Origin: Planctomycetaceae bacterium
GTDB lineage: Bacteria; Planctomycetota; Planctomycetia; Pirellulales; Lacipirellulaceae
Length of the DNA: 64,000 bases
Assembly (NCBI GenBank): GCA_002702655.1
Contig: PABB01000069.1
Coordinates: forward strand, 1 to 64,000
Direction of reading: 5' to 3'
In this document: positions 8,325 to 17,285 of the stretch, piece by piece
Layout: every line of letters starts with the position of its first letter
How positions within the stretch are numbered: the stretch's first letter is position 1
Made by a program: the position numbers and the translations under genes
Notes under the pieces: model-generated
Database searches by the model: none
The model's input: the letters and a program-made list of their open reading frames with translations, nothing else
Told to the model about the DNA's origin: nothing

Positions 8325-10718
8325 ATGGAAGTCACGCTCACGCCGATCCAAAAACGTTCGCTGCTCCGTCGCGTCGCCCCCTGGGCCCTGTCGTTGGGCC
8401 TGTTTGCCGGCGGCGGCTGGGGACTGTTTCAGCATGTCGCCCACGGCAATGGCGAAACACAGGCAGCGGCCGAAGAGAAGTCCGACGAAGCGAAGGCCAG
8501 CGCCGCTCGGGACCGGCTGCGGCACCTGTTCGAGGACGTTGCCGAAGCCGAAGAAACGGCCGAGCGCAGCAGTCGCTACGGCAACGCGCCAGAGCCCGCT
8601 TCCCGGGCCGCCATCAGCAGCTCGACCGCATCCGCGCCCGCCAACCCGTTCGCCGCGAGCAGCTATTCCAATCGCTACGCCGCGGCCGACGAGACGGTGG
8701 TGCAGCCGCACGCCGCCGAAGCCACCGACCCGGAAGTCGCTCGCGGCCAGGACGCCTACGAAGCGAATCCGCTCCGCCAGCCGGCTGCCGCGGCTGCCGT
8801 CCCGCCGACGCCCGCCGCTGGCGAGCCGAACAGCGTCCGCGCCACATTTTCCGAAGCCGCGCCGACCGCCGGCGGTCGCTACGCAAGCAATCCCCACCAA
8901 GACCAGTTCACCGAGACCTTCGCCCCGCAGGCCGAGGCCGCGATGCCGGAACCGGCCAGCGTGGAACCCGAGGTCGCCGAGCCCGAAGCGGCCGAGCCGA
9001 CAACCGCCGATGCCGCAAACCAATTCGCCGAGCCGCCCGCCCGGCCCCTGACTGCCAGCGCACCCACGGCCGCGTTTGCCGAGCAGCAACCTGCCGCTGC
9101 GCTGCCGGTGGTCGAAGCTCCGACCCCCGCGGCCACCCCGACGCCCTACGCCGGATCCAGCTATGCCACAGCCCCGCCCACCTCTGCCCCGCCGACGTCG
9201 GCGCCGCAGCAGATGACCAATCCGTACGTCGCCGCCGCGAGCGAGCCGACCAACTACGACGGCTATCCGCCCGCCGACGAGCCGGGCCTGACTCCCACGC
9301 CCGGCATCACCAGCGCCGTCGGCACGGGCCGCCCCGGGGAACGCAACCTCGAAGGCGCGCAGAGCCCGACGCTGGCCATCCAGAAGCTCGGCCCGCCGGA
9401 GATTCAAGTCGGCAAGAAATGCACCTTCGCAGTCCGCGTGAAAAACGTCGGCCAACGCGCGGCCACGGATGTGACCGTCCACGATCTGGTGCCGCAGGGC
9501 ACGAAGCTGGTGGGCACGGCGCCCCGTGCCAGCGTTGCCGGTTCCGACGTGACTTGGGATCTTGGTACGCTGTCGGCCGGCGAGGAGCGGGTCGTGGAGA
9601 TGGAACTGCTGCCCACGGACGAAGGCGACCTGGGCAGCGTCGCCACCGTCACCTTTGCCGCGCAGGCGTCGGCTCGCGCCCGCTGCACGCGGCCGCAATT
9701 GGCGCTGCGGCTGACCAGCCAACCGCGGGTGATGATCGGCAAGCAGCACATGGTGCAGGTCGAAGTGTCCAACCCTGGCACGGGCGACGCGACCGGCGTA
9801 ATGCTCCTGGAAAACGTCCCTGCCGGCGTCAGCCACGCGGCGGGCCCGTCGTTGGAATACGAGATCGGCACGCTGCCAGCCGGCGAAAGCCGCATGCTGG
9901 AGCTCATGCTCACCGCCGAGCAGGCCGGTCGCGTGCAGAACGTGATGGTCGCCCGCGCCGACGCCAATCTGGAAGTGCAAGCCGCCTGCGAGTTTGAAGT
10001 GCTCGCTCCGGATCTGAAGATTTCGGTTGACGGTCCGCAGATGCGTTACCTGGAACGGCCCGCCACGTACACCGTCGCCGTCGACAATCCCGGGACTGCC
10101 GCCGCTCGCGAAGTGCAACTGGTCACGCACTTGCCCAAGGGGCTGCAGTTCGTCAGCGCCAACAACCTGGGCGAGTACGACCCCAGCACGCACGCCGTAT
10201 ACTGGAGCTTGGCCGAGCTGCCCGCCAACGAACGGGGCGCCGTGGAAGTCGTGGCCCTGCCGATCGAAGCCGGCGAGCACACTTTGAAAGTCGCCACCAA
10301 AGCCCAACAAGGGCTGGAGGACCAAACCGAGACGCGCGTGCGCGTCGAGGGCCTGGCGGCGCTGACCGTCGAGGTGACCGACCTGGAAGACCTGATCGAG
10401 GTCGGCGGCAAGACGACCTACGAAATCCGCGTGGTGAACCAAGGTTCCAAGGCGGCGACCAACGTGCAGATCGCGGCGCAACTGACGCCCGGTTTGCGGG
10501 CGGTCGCGGCGGACGGCGCCACGCAGTACGAGGTGCAGAACGACCGCGTGATCTTTGCTCCGCTGCCGCAACTGCCGCCGCGGGGCGAGTCGGTGTTCCG
10601 CATCAACGTGCAGGCCGCCGGCCCCGGCGACCAACGCCTGCGGGTGCAAGTCGGCTCGGACGATCTGCAGCAGCCGATCACCGAGGAAGAGAGCACGCGG
10701 GTTTACGCCGACCAGTGA
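8325..10718 (+). CDS. Exported DUF11-repeat protein
   Basis: The 797-residue protein starts at the ATG at 8325; an in-frame ATG at 8280 and an upstream frame exist but precede less typical sequence. A basic patch and hydrophobic stretch (PWALSLGLFAGGGWGLFQ, about residues 15-35) form a signal anchor. Residues about 50-340 are Ala/Pro/Glu-rich and low complexity. Four DUF11/CARDB-like immunoglobulin repeats follow (starting near 346, 456, 560 and 676), each with a V(R/E)(V/N)xNxGxxxAT core and a DLGTLxAGE or equivalent turn. DUF11 repeats are common in planctomycete cell-wall and surface proteins. A structural envelope role is inferred; no enzymatic motif is seen. The gene ends 76 bp before a convergent gene with a perfect hairpin in the gap. 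Confidence 0.75.
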   Translation: MEVTLTPIQKRSLLRRVAPWALSLGLFAGGGWGLFQHVAHGNGETQAAAEEKSDEAKASAARDRLRHLFEDVAEAEETAERSSRYGNAPEPASRAAISSSTASAPANPFAASSYSNRYAAADETVVQPHAAEATDPEVARGQDAYEANPLRQPAAAAAVPPTPAAGEPNSVRATFSEAAPTAGGRYASNPHQDQFTETFAPQAEAAMPEPASVEPEVAEPEAAEPTTADAANQFAEPPARPLTASAPTAAFAEQQPAAALPVVEAPTPAATPTPYAGSSYATAPPTSAPPTSAPQQMTNPYVAAASEPTNYDGYPPADEPGLTPTPGITSAVGTGRPGERNLEGAQSPTLAIQKLGPPEIQVGKKCTFAVRVKNVGQRAATDVTVHDLVPQGTKLVGTAPRASVAGSDVTWDLGTLSAGEERVVEMELLPTDEGDLGSVATVTFAAQASARARCTRPQLALRLTSQPRVMIGKQHMVQVEVSNPGTGDATGVMLLENVPAGVSHAAGPSLEYEIGTLPAGESRMLELMLTAEQAGRVQNVMVARADANLEVQAACEFEVLAPDLKISVDGPQMRYLERPATYTVAVDNPGTAAAREVQLVTHLPKGLQFVSANNLGEYDPSTHAVYWSLAELPANERGAVEVVALPIEAGEHTLKVATKAQQGLEDQTETRVRVEGLAALTVEVTDLEDLIEVGGKTTYEIRVVNQGSKAATNVQIAAQLTPGLRAVAADGATQYEVQNDRVIFAPLPQLPPRGESVFRINVQAAGPGDQRLRVQVGSDDLQQPITEEESTRVYADQ

Positions 10719-10755
10719 CGCGTGCGTGCTGCGGAGCCCGCGATTCACGCCAAAT

Positions 10756-10786
10756 GTGCCACTGCTGGCTCGTCCAGCAGTGGCAC
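10756..10786. repeat. Perfect hairpin, CCACTGCTGG family copy 1
   Basis: GTGCCACTGCTGG, a 5-base loop, and CCAGCAGTGGCAC give 13 perfect base pairs between two convergent genes. No T-run follows, so it is not a standard intrinsic terminator, although it could stop transcription from both sides. The same arm recurs at 26851-26928. Confidence 0.75.
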
Positions 10787-10794
10787 GCAGCGGT

Positions 10795-11751
10795 TCACTC
10801 GCCGACGCTGTCCGCAGACGATTCGGTGAACAACTCGCCCAGGTGCAGGCAGACGCACTCGGCGAGCACGCGGATGTTGTAGCCGCCCTCCAGCGTGCTG
10901 ACGATGCGCCCCCCGGCGTGCGTCGCCGCGACGTTGCGGACCGCCTGGGTCATCGCGACGAAATCTTCGCTCTCCAGCCCCAACGACCCGACCGGGTCCT
11001 GATGGTGCGCGTCGAAGCCCGCGCTGATGATCACCAGTTGCGGCTTGATGCGGTCGGCGAACTGCTCCAACTCGTTCGTGAACCGCGTCAGATAGTCCCG
11101 CCGCGACGTGCCGAAGCGGACCGGCATGTTGTGCGTGGCCCCCAGGCCGTCGCCCCTGCCCGTCTCGTCCGCGTCGCCGCTGCCGGGGTAGAACGGCCAG
11201 CGATGGGCGCTGAAGAACCCGATCCGCGGGTCGTCGTAGCACATGGCCTGCGTGCCGTTGCCGTGGTGGACGTCCCAGTCGATGACCATCACCCGGTCAA
11301 GCCCCAGCGCATCGACCGCCAGCCGCGCCGCAATCGCCGCGTTGCCCAGCAGGCAGAACCCCATCGCGTGGTGAGGCATGGCATGGTGCCCCGGCGGGCG
11401 CACCAGGCACAGCGCGGTCTGATCCTCGCCCGCGGTCACCCGCCGCACCGCGTCGCACACGGCGCCCGCGGCCAGCAGGGCCACGTCAAACGACTCCTCG
11501 CACACGACGGTGTCGGAATCAGCGTGTCCGCCACCTTCGCGACAGAACGCCTCGATGTGCAGCAAATAGTCACGCTGGTGCACCGCCATCAATTCGTCGT
11601 GCGTCGCCCGCTTCCACTCGGGCGTCGTGCACCGCTCGGGCCACCCCTGCGACTTCAACCGCAAGGCGATCGCCGACAGTCGTCGCGGCGACTCGGGGTG
11701 CGGGCGGGTCACGTGGTCCAGAAAATGAGGACTCGTGTAGAGCAGGGTCAT
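10795..11751 (-). CDS. Histone deacetylase-family (acetoin utilisation/acetylpolyamine amidohydrolase-like) protein
   Basis: The protein has 318 residues, full length for the arginase-like deacetylase fold. Zinc and charge-relay motifs are all present: RPPGHHA with the tandem His, DWDVHHGNGTQ (zinc Asp and His), GFDAHHQDP (second zinc Asp) and LEGGYN near the C-terminus. Bacterial members deacetylate small acetylated amines or protein lysines. There is no acs-type or polyamine gene nearby to point to a substrate. It is convergent with the DUF11 gene. Confidence 0.88.
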   Translation of the reverse strand: MTLLYTSPHFLDHVTRPHPESPRRLSAIALRLKSQGWPERCTTPEWKRATHDELMAVHQRDYLLHIEAFCREGGGHADSDTVVCEESFDVALLAAGAVCDAVRRVTAGEDQTALCLVRPPGHHAMPHHAMGFCLLGNAAIAARLAVDALGLDRVMVIDWDVHHGNGTQAMCYDDPRIGFFSAHRWPFYPGSGDADETGRGDGLGATHNMPVRFGTSRRDYLTRFTNELEQFADRIKPQLVIISAGFDAHHQDPVGSLGLESEDFVAMTQAVRNVAATHAGGRIVSTLEGGYNIRVLAECVCLHLGELFTESSADSVGE

Positions 11752-11973
11752 GGCGAACGGTCGCTATCTCGGGCGAAATTGGAAACGAATCAGCAGGGTC
11801 GACGCTCAGTATCGCACTCGCAGCGGCGGCCGGTCGACGGCTGTCTGCCGGCCATCCGACGCCGTCGAGGCTGGCCGCAGGTGCGGGCGGGCCGGTGCGC
11901 AGGCTGGCAACTGTCGCAATCGCGCCGGCCGGCCGATTTCCCCGGCAAAAGCCGAGCGCAAGTCCCTGCTAGC

Positions 11974-12003
11974 TTGACATTTCCAGCCGCCAGTGAGTAG
12001 GGT
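11974..12003 (+). promoter_or_regulatory. Candidate sigma-70 promoter for the Gly-rich secreted protein
   Basis: TTGACA (11974-11979) is a perfect -35 box, followed after 18 bases by TAGGGT (11998-12003). It lies ~165 bp before the ATG at 12171. The rest of the 419-bp gap 11752-12170 is G+C-rich and holds no gene I can support. The -10 box is a weak match. Confidence 0.4.
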
Positions 12004-12170
12004 GCAAGTGGGTCGAGGTGCGCCCATTGCTTATCCGGGCCGCCCTTTGCCGGGTCTGATACTTTCCGTCGGACCGCGGCCCCGCTGGGGATTGCGCCCG
12101 CCGTCAAGCCGGCCCAATCGCCGAGGTCTGCCGCATCACGCCGCGGCACAGGAACAGAGGAACTGAGGCC

Positions 12171-13652
12171 ATGAAGAACTCTTGCCCCCGCCGGTCGCTG
12201 TGCGCGACCGCTCGCCGTTTGGCGCTCGCCGCGCTGGCCGTTGGCGTCACGATCCTCGGGTCGACTCCGGGGCTCGCTCAGCGCTACGAGCAATGGGACC
12301 CCGCGCTCACCGAAGCGCAGGCCAAGGTGGGCGTCCTGAAGGTGAGCGACATCCTGCGCAACGCGACCTCGGTCGGGGCCAACGAGAAGAAGATTCTGGA
12401 CGCGTACTTCAGCGGCTACTTCTTCCCCACGATGACGCTGACCGACGCCACGAGCCTGGGGAATCTCGCCAAGGCCCGCAAGGAACTGTTCCAGCGCTAT
12501 ATCAACGCGGCCGAGTCGCAAGCGGTGCGCGACTATCTGATCAGCTTGGCGATCACGTCGAGCGGCAAGATCGCTTTCGGCGACTACCACCCGGCGGCAA
12601 GGTACAACGCGGCCCTGATCATCGGCGGCTTGGACGCCAAGGCCGGGCGCGGACAGCCGCCGGTCGTTGCCCCGCAAGCCACGGCCGCCCTGTTGATCCT
12701 GGCAGAGAATGACGAGTGGAAGGGCAAACCGATTCCCTCGTCGGTGAAGGTCGCCGCGCTAATTGGCCTGCAGCGCCATGCTCGGTTTGGCGTCAGCGAC
12801 GAAGATGGAGCCAAGTTGACCGCCGCGGCGCTGAAGGTCATCAACCGGGCCGAGACGCCCGACGACGTGACATCCAGTGTTTACAACTGGATGCGAGTGC
12901 AAGCGGCCGAAGCGCTCGCGTATCAGTACGCCAAACAGGGCCCATCGCCCGAGGTGGCCGCGGCGTTTGCTTCGATCATCGGCAACGAGGACGTGAAGCT
13001 GGCCGAGCGGTGTCGCGCGGCCGCGCTGCTGGAGCGGATGACGCTGGCCGCCGGCAGCCCCGCGGCGGCTGAACTGGCTCCGGCGCTCGCCCAGTTGGCC
13101 AGCGACTTGTTCGACGAAGAGCAGGAAGCAGCCGAAGAGTACCAGGACGAAATCCTCGCCGAGGGCGGATTTGGCGGCGGGTACGGCGGTGGTTTTGGAG
13201 GTGGAGGCTATGGCCGTGAAGGCGGCGGCGGGTATGGCGGCCGAGGCGGCGGCGGCGGATACGGCCCCCCTGGCGGCGGCGGAGGCTATGGTCGTGAAGG
13301 CGGCGGCGGGTACGGCGGCGGCTTCGGCGGAACCATCGACGTGCAAGAAGAAACCGGACCGCGCTACGAGAAACGTCGCATGTTGGCCCGCATTGCCGCG
13401 CTGCTGAGCGGCCTGAAGAAGGTCGAATCGGCCGCCGACGAGCAACTCAAGCCCAAGGTCGCCGCCCTGGCCGCGCCGATCGACCGACTCAATGCCAAGG
13501 TCGCCGAACGCGGCGTCACCGACGTCGAGATTGCTCGGGAAGTGGCGCTGGTGGCCGACGAGATCCAGACTGCTGCTCAGCAGTTTAACGTGCAGGGCGG
13601 CGAAGAGGCCGAAGAAGACGCCGAGGCCTTCGAGACCGCGTCGACCGAGTGA
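12171..13652 (+). CDS. Secreted protein with Gly/Tyr-rich low-complexity segment, function unknown
   Basis: I do not recognise the family. The 493-residue protein has a clear signal peptide (basic N-terminus, LALAALAVGVTILGS core, cleavage near GLAQ). Residues 38-320 look alpha-helical, with regularly spaced Ala/Leu helices resembling HEAT-like repeats. About residues 331-387 are almost entirely Gly with Tyr, Phe and Arg, built on repeated GGGGYGREGGGGYG units. An acidic, helical tail follows. Its own candidate promoter lies at 11974 and a GAGG-containing ribosome site just precedes the ATG. The Gly-rich segment could be a flexible linker or drive self-association; that is inference. Confidence 0.65.
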   Translation: MKNSCPRRSLCATARRLALAALAVGVTILGSTPGLAQRYEQWDPALTEAQAKVGVLKVSDILRNATSVGANEKKILDAYFSGYFFPTMTLTDATSLGNLAKARKELFQRYINAAESQAVRDYLISLAITSSGKIAFGDYHPAARYNAALIIGGLDAKAGRGQPPVVAPQATAALLILAENDEWKGKPIPSSVKVAALIGLQRHARFGVSDEDGAKLTAAALKVINRAETPDDVTSSVYNWMRVQAAEALAYQYAKQGPSPEVAAAFASIIGNEDVKLAERCRAAALLERMTLAAGSPAAAELAPALAQLASDLFDEEQEAAEEYQDEILAEGGFGGGYGGGFGGGGYGREGGGGYGGRGGGGGYGPPGGGGGYGREGGGGYGGGFGGTIDVQEETGPRYEKRRMLARIAALLSGLKKVESAADEQLKPKVAALAAPIDRLNAKVAERGVTDVEIAREVALVADEIQTAAQQFNVQGGEEAEEDAEAFETASTE

Positions 13653-13675
13653 CGCACTGCCGCAGCCGGCCCCAA

Positions 13676-14071
13676 CTACGCCGATCTCGACGGAGCCGCA
13701 TCGGCCGCGTCGCGCTGCTGCTCGGCCGCGTGCAGTTCGTTGAGCAACTGCTCCATCCGTTTGATCTGCCCGCTGCTGGCGGCGATCAAGCGTTCTAGCA
13801 CGGCGATCCGGCTGGCCAACTGCCCCTGGACCTCCCGGGCCGTTTCGTGCAACTCGACCTTGTGTCGTTCGACCACCGCGTAGGGGTCGCGATGCGCGCC
13901 GTCCCACGCGTGCTGCGGACGCGACATGCGGACAAGTGGTCCTGCCGCGTCGCGCCGGGCGACCTTCGCCGCCGCCAGTCGTCGCCGGATCGACATCCGC
14001 ACGAAGACCGCCGTCGCCAGGGCAATCCCCGCGAGCATCATCCAATCGGCGTGAATCTCGGCAAACATCAT
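13676..14071 (-). CDS. Small membrane-anchored coiled-coil protein, unknown function
   Basis: This is a 131-residue hypothetical protein from the ATG at 14071 (a second ATG follows immediately). One N-terminal transmembrane helix (WMMLAGIALATAVFVRM) precedes a basic linker and a coiled coil at about residues 65-115 (HKVELHETAREVQGQL through IKRMEQLLNELHAAEQQR). The topology resembles the small single-span coiled-coil proteins that planctomycetes often carry. It is convergent with the Gly-rich protein (23 bp apart) and upstream of nothing obvious. No enzymatic motif. Confidence 0.55.
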   Translation of the reverse strand: MMFAEIHADWMMLAGIALATAVFVRMSIRRRLAAAKVARRDAAGPLVRMSRPQHAWDGAHRDPYAVVERHKVELHETAREVQGQLASRIAVLERLIAASSGQIKRMEQLLNELHAAEQQRDAADAAPSRSA

Positions 14072-14214
14072 GCTGGAACGGGCAACGCGAAACAGGGCGA
14101 CACGACTGGCGACTAACACGGTGCAACGCACGCGACAGGCCTACTAGCCGGCGGCACACTTGCCGCCGAGAGACGCACTGCGAGCGCCCGCCACGCCACC
14201 TTCAGGTATCGGCG

Positions 14215-15402
14215 TCAATCGCCCTGGGCGTTGAGAAATGCCTGCCGAGCTGCCGCATCGACTTGCCGCCAGGTCACGTCGTGCAGGTCGCTAGCAGCGA
14301 CGCACGAGCGATATTCGGGCGAAAATCGCTCCGAACCATCGGGCAAGACCGCGACAATCCCGGACACCTCGCCCCAGGGCGTCGGTACGGCCACCGATCG
14401 TCGGGGCAGCGTCAGCCGCTGGGTCATTGTACGACGAATGCCCAGGGTCGTCGTTTCCTTGAAGATCAACTCCGACAGACATTCGTCGTCGCCCGGTCGA
14501 CACTGGACGGTCAGCAGAACGCCCGGGCGATTGTTCTTCATGTACATCGGCACGGTGGCCACGTCCAAGGCCCCCGCGGCCCACAGCCGCTCGACGCAGC
14601 GGCCCAGCATCTCGCCGGTGCCGTCGTCGATATTGGTGGACAGCACGACGACCGTCTCGAACTGCGGCGAGGTACGGCCGTCCTCCTCGCCCGTCAGGCC
14701 AATCATTACGCGCAGGAGATTGGGGTGATCAAAATCCCGCTGCCCGGCGCCGCAGCCAATTGCCTGAGTCGTCATCGCCGGCAACGGCCCGAAGCTGTCG
14801 ACCAAAGCAGCGACGATCGCGGCGCCGGTGGGCGTCGTCAACTCGCCTTCGGCATCATGCGCCGCCAGCGGGACGCCGGTGAGCAACTCGGCCGTCGCGG
14901 GGGCGGGGATCGAACAGCGGCCGTGCGCAATTTGCACGAAGCCATGCCCCGTCGGCACGGCAGAACAAACAGCCTTTTCGATACCCAGCAGATCCCACGC
15001 GATCGCGGCGCCAACGATGTCGGCGATGGAGTCGACGGCGCCGACTTCATGAAAATGCACTTTGTCAATCGACGTGCCGTGCACCTTCGCCTCGGCGGCG
15101 GCCAGCTTGCCGAAGATCCGCAGCGCGAGTTCCCGCTGCCGGTCGGACAAGGAGCTGCCGACGATCAGCCGCTCGATATCCGACAGGTGTCGGTGAGCGT
15201 GCTCCGGCTCGTGCTGAACCGTGAGCTGCGCGGCGCGAAACCCGCATTTTTTCGTTTCGCTGACCAGCAGCGTGCAGCTCGGCAACCCCAGCGAGTCGAT
15301 GCCGGCCTGGATCGCAGACAAATCGGCGCCGGCGTCAATCAGCGCTCCCAGGGTCATGTCGCCGCTGATGCCGCTGGCGCAATCGAGATAAGCAATTCGC
15401 AT
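14215..15402 (-). CDS. larC: Nickel-insertion protein LarC (nickel-pincer cofactor biosynthesis)
   Basis: The protein has 395 residues from the ATG at 15402. It matches LarC/DUF111 from the first residues: MRIAYLDCASGISGDM, then GALIDAGADL, a conserved KVHFHEVGAVDSIADIVG block and VCSAVPTGHGFVQ. The C-terminal part has VVLSTNIDDGTGEMLG and MYMKNNRPGVLL, typical of the metal-binding half. LarC is a CTP-dependent cyclometallase that inserts nickel into the pincer cofactor of lactate racemase-type enzymes. Neither larA, larB nor larE is in this window. It is divergent from the MazG-like gene with 192 bp between the starts. Both natural halves are in one frame. Confidence 0.92.
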   Translation of the reverse strand: MRIAYLDCASGISGDMTLGALIDAGADLSAIQAGIDSLGLPSCTLLVSETKKCGFRAAQLTVQHEPEHAHRHLSDIERLIVGSSLSDRQRELALRIFGKLAAAEAKVHGTSIDKVHFHEVGAVDSIADIVGAAIAWDLLGIEKAVCSAVPTGHGFVQIAHGRCSIPAPATAELLTGVPLAAHDAEGELTTPTGAAIVAALVDSFGPLPAMTTQAIGCGAGQRDFDHPNLLRVMIGLTGEEDGRTSPQFETVVVLSTNIDDGTGEMLGRCVERLWAAGALDVATVPMYMKNNRPGVLLTVQCRPGDDECLSELIFKETTTLGIRRTMTQRLTLPRRSVAVPTPWGEVSGIVAVLPDGSERFSPEYRSCVAASDLHDVTWRQVDAAARQAFLNAQGD

Positions 15403-15594
15403 AGAGGAAACGACGCTGGCGAGGTGGGGCAGGCACAACCGGCCGCCGTACAGAGACGGCCGTCCGCGCGACAAATTGTAAGGGGCCGGCCGCCTCGGCA
15501 ACCACCCCCCCTACTCTGGCGTGGGCGCGGCTCGCGTGGTTATCATGCTGCAACTTCGCCCCCTCCCCGTGCAACGCCGACGAATCGCGAACCC

Positions 15595-15972
15595 ATGAGC
15601 GACTCCACCACCACCGTGGCCGACCTGCGAGCCATCATCCGCGATTTCGTTGACGAGCGCGATTGGCAGCAGTTCCACGCCCCCAAAAACCTGTCGATGG
15701 CGCTGGCAATCGAAGCCGCCGAATTGATGGAACATTTCCAATGGCTCGACGTGGACGCCTCGCGGCAACTGCCGGATGACGCTGAGCGGCTGGCCGCAGC
15801 CGCGGAAGAATTGGCCGACGTGCTGGGGTACGGGTTGGCGCTGGCCAACGAATTGGGCATCGACGTGTCCGAGACGATTCGCGCCAAGATGGTTAAAAAC
15901 GCCCAGAAATACCCTGCGGGCGAGTTCCGCGGGCGCTACGGCCGAGACGACCCCAACTACCAGGGCAAGTGA
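15595..15972 (+). CDS. MazG-like nucleotide pyrophosphohydrolase (dCTPase type)
   Basis: This 125-residue all-alpha protein carries the MazG/RS21-C6 motif: LSMALAIEAAELMEHFQW provides the EE..E metal site, and EELADVLGYGLALANELGID the second acidic helix. The C-terminus (NAQKYPAGEFRGRYG) is typical of the bacterial XTP3-transactivated/dCTPase group. It probably hydrolyses aberrant or excess dNTPs to dNMP and pyrophosphate. The ATG at 15595 follows 192 bp of divergent spacer with larC. The next gene starts 20 bp after its stop, or overlaps it by four bases if a GTG start is used. Confidence 0.9.
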   Translation: MSDSTTTVADLRAIIRDFVDERDWQQFHAPKNLSMALAIEAAELMEHFQWLDVDASRQLPDDAERLAAAAEELADVLGYGLALANELGIDVSETIRAKMVKNAQKYPAGEFRGRYGRDDPNYQGK

Positions 15973-15992
15973 CGCGCGCCGCGCGTGCCGCC

Positions 15993-17228
15993 ATGACGAC
16001 CATCGCGGTGATTGGAGCCAGCGCCCGCGCCGCCGCTCAGTCCGCGCGGCGAGCCGGGCTGCACGTGGTCGCCGCCGATCGGTTTGCCGACGCCGATCTC
16101 GCTGCCACGCTTCGCGCGAACGGCCCCGTCTACCCGGCAGTCGACTGGGACGGCGGCTTGGCCGATTGGCTCGACAGCACCGACGCCGAGGCCTGGCTCT
16201 ACTGCGGCCCGCTGGAGAATCGCCCCGAGCTGGTCGACCAACTCGCGCACCGCAAGCCGCTATGGGGCGTCGCCGCGGCCAGTCTGCGGCGCGTCAGGTC
16301 GCCAGAGCAACTGGCCGCCGTCGTCTGCCGCAGCGGTTGGCGCACGCCCCCGCTGGTCCGGGATCCCCGCGGCTTGCCGAGCGATGGGTCGTGGCTGTGC
16401 AAACGGGATCACTCCGGCGGCGGGTGCGGCGTCACCGTCTGGAGTGGTGAGGACGGCGGCGCGGACCTGCTCGACGGGCCCCGCCATTGGCAACAGCGCG
16501 TGCCGGGGACGCCCCGCTCGGCGTTGTTCTGCGCCAGTCCGCGCGGCGTCGAATTTCTGACGGTCGCCGCGCAACTGTGCGGCCAGTCGTGGTGCGCTGC
16601 GCCCGAGTTCCACTACTGCGGCGCCATCGCCCCGCTGAGTGTTATGGAATCGCAACGAGGAAAACTGCAGGCCCTGGGCGATGCACTCGCCGAGAGCTTC
16701 CAGCTACGCGGGCTCTTTGGCGTGGACTTCATGGCTGCGGACGACGGCTGGTACGTGCTGGAGGTCAACCCGCGCTACACGGCGTCGGTCGAAGCATGGG
16801 AGTTGGCCGCGGGCGAGTCCGCCCTCGCCCGGCACGCCGCAGCGTTTCACGCTCGGGCCGACGGGGCGCGCAACTTGGCAACGGCCGGACGCGCAGCCTC
16901 CGCGAGCGCTGCCCCGCAATTGCCTACGGTCGTCGGCAAAGCGATCCTGTACGCTCGCCGGCCCCTGCTGATCGACGCGACGACCTCGGCCGCCTGGTTG
17001 GCGACCTCGTCCTGGCGCGGCTTTGACGGCAGCGACGTGCTGGTGGCCGACATCCCTCCGCCCGACACGCAAATCGCCGCCGGATCGCCCGTTGCCACGG
17101 TGCTGGTGCGCGCCGACTCGCCAGTGGCCGCTCGCAGCCGACTGGAGACCGCGGCGGCGGCGGTGTACAACCAGATGGCAGCGTGCGAGATTGGCGAGCC
17201 GGCGGCAGCAGCCTCGCCACACGACTAA
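15993..17228 (+). CDS. ATP-grasp superfamily enzyme, substrate unknown
   Basis: The 411-residue protein begins with a Rossmann-like preATP-grasp domain (TTIAVIGASARAAAQSARRAG) and continues into an ATP-grasp fold: LCKRDHSGGGCGVTVW is the glycine-rich ATP loop, GLFGVDFMAADDGWYVLEVN the metal-binding strand pair, and NPRYTASVEAWELA the closing acid/Arg motif. The C-terminal ~110 residues form an extra domain. The overall plan is like predicted carboligases related to biotin carboxylase, including an ATP-grasp gene found in bacterial tetrahydromethanopterin gene sets; I cannot confirm that assignment and see no C1 genes nearby. An in-frame GTG at 15969 would overlap the upstream stop, suggesting translational coupling with the MazG-like gene. 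Confidence 0.75.
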   Translation: MTTIAVIGASARAAAQSARRAGLHVVAADRFADADLAATLRANGPVYPAVDWDGGLADWLDSTDAEAWLYCGPLENRPELVDQLAHRKPLWGVAAASLRRVRSPEQLAAVVCRSGWRTPPLVRDPRGLPSDGSWLCKRDHSGGGCGVTVWSGEDGGADLLDGPRHWQQRVPGTPRSALFCASPRGVEFLTVAAQLCGQSWCAAPEFHYCGAIAPLSVMESQRGKLQALGDALAESFQLRGLFGVDFMAADDGWYVLEVNPRYTASVEAWELAAGESALARHAAAFHARADGARNLATAGRAASASAAPQLPTVVGKAILYARRPLLIDATTSAAWLATSSWRGFDGSDVLVADIPPPDTQIAAGSPVATVLVRADSPVAARSRLETAAAAVYNQMAACEIGEPAAAASPHD

Positions 17229-17285
17229 GATCGGCACTCCTCAACTCACGACTCACCACTCGGGCAACAACACCAAGGCGGCAGC

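Noticed and set aside
8295-10748. Long open frame (about 817 codons) antisense to the DUF11 protein
   Set aside because: The translation is His/Arg/Gly-rich with no domain and mirrors the codon bias of the plus-strand gene; typical of high-G+C shadows.
13165-13340. CRISPR-like or satellite repeat
   Set aside because: The repeats are in-frame Gly/Tyr codons of a continuous secreted protein, with no spacer structure.
13936-15594. Upstream extension of the MazG-like frame across larC
   Set aside because: The extension is antisense to a well-conserved LarC and lacks similarity; the ATG at 15595 gives a normal family length.
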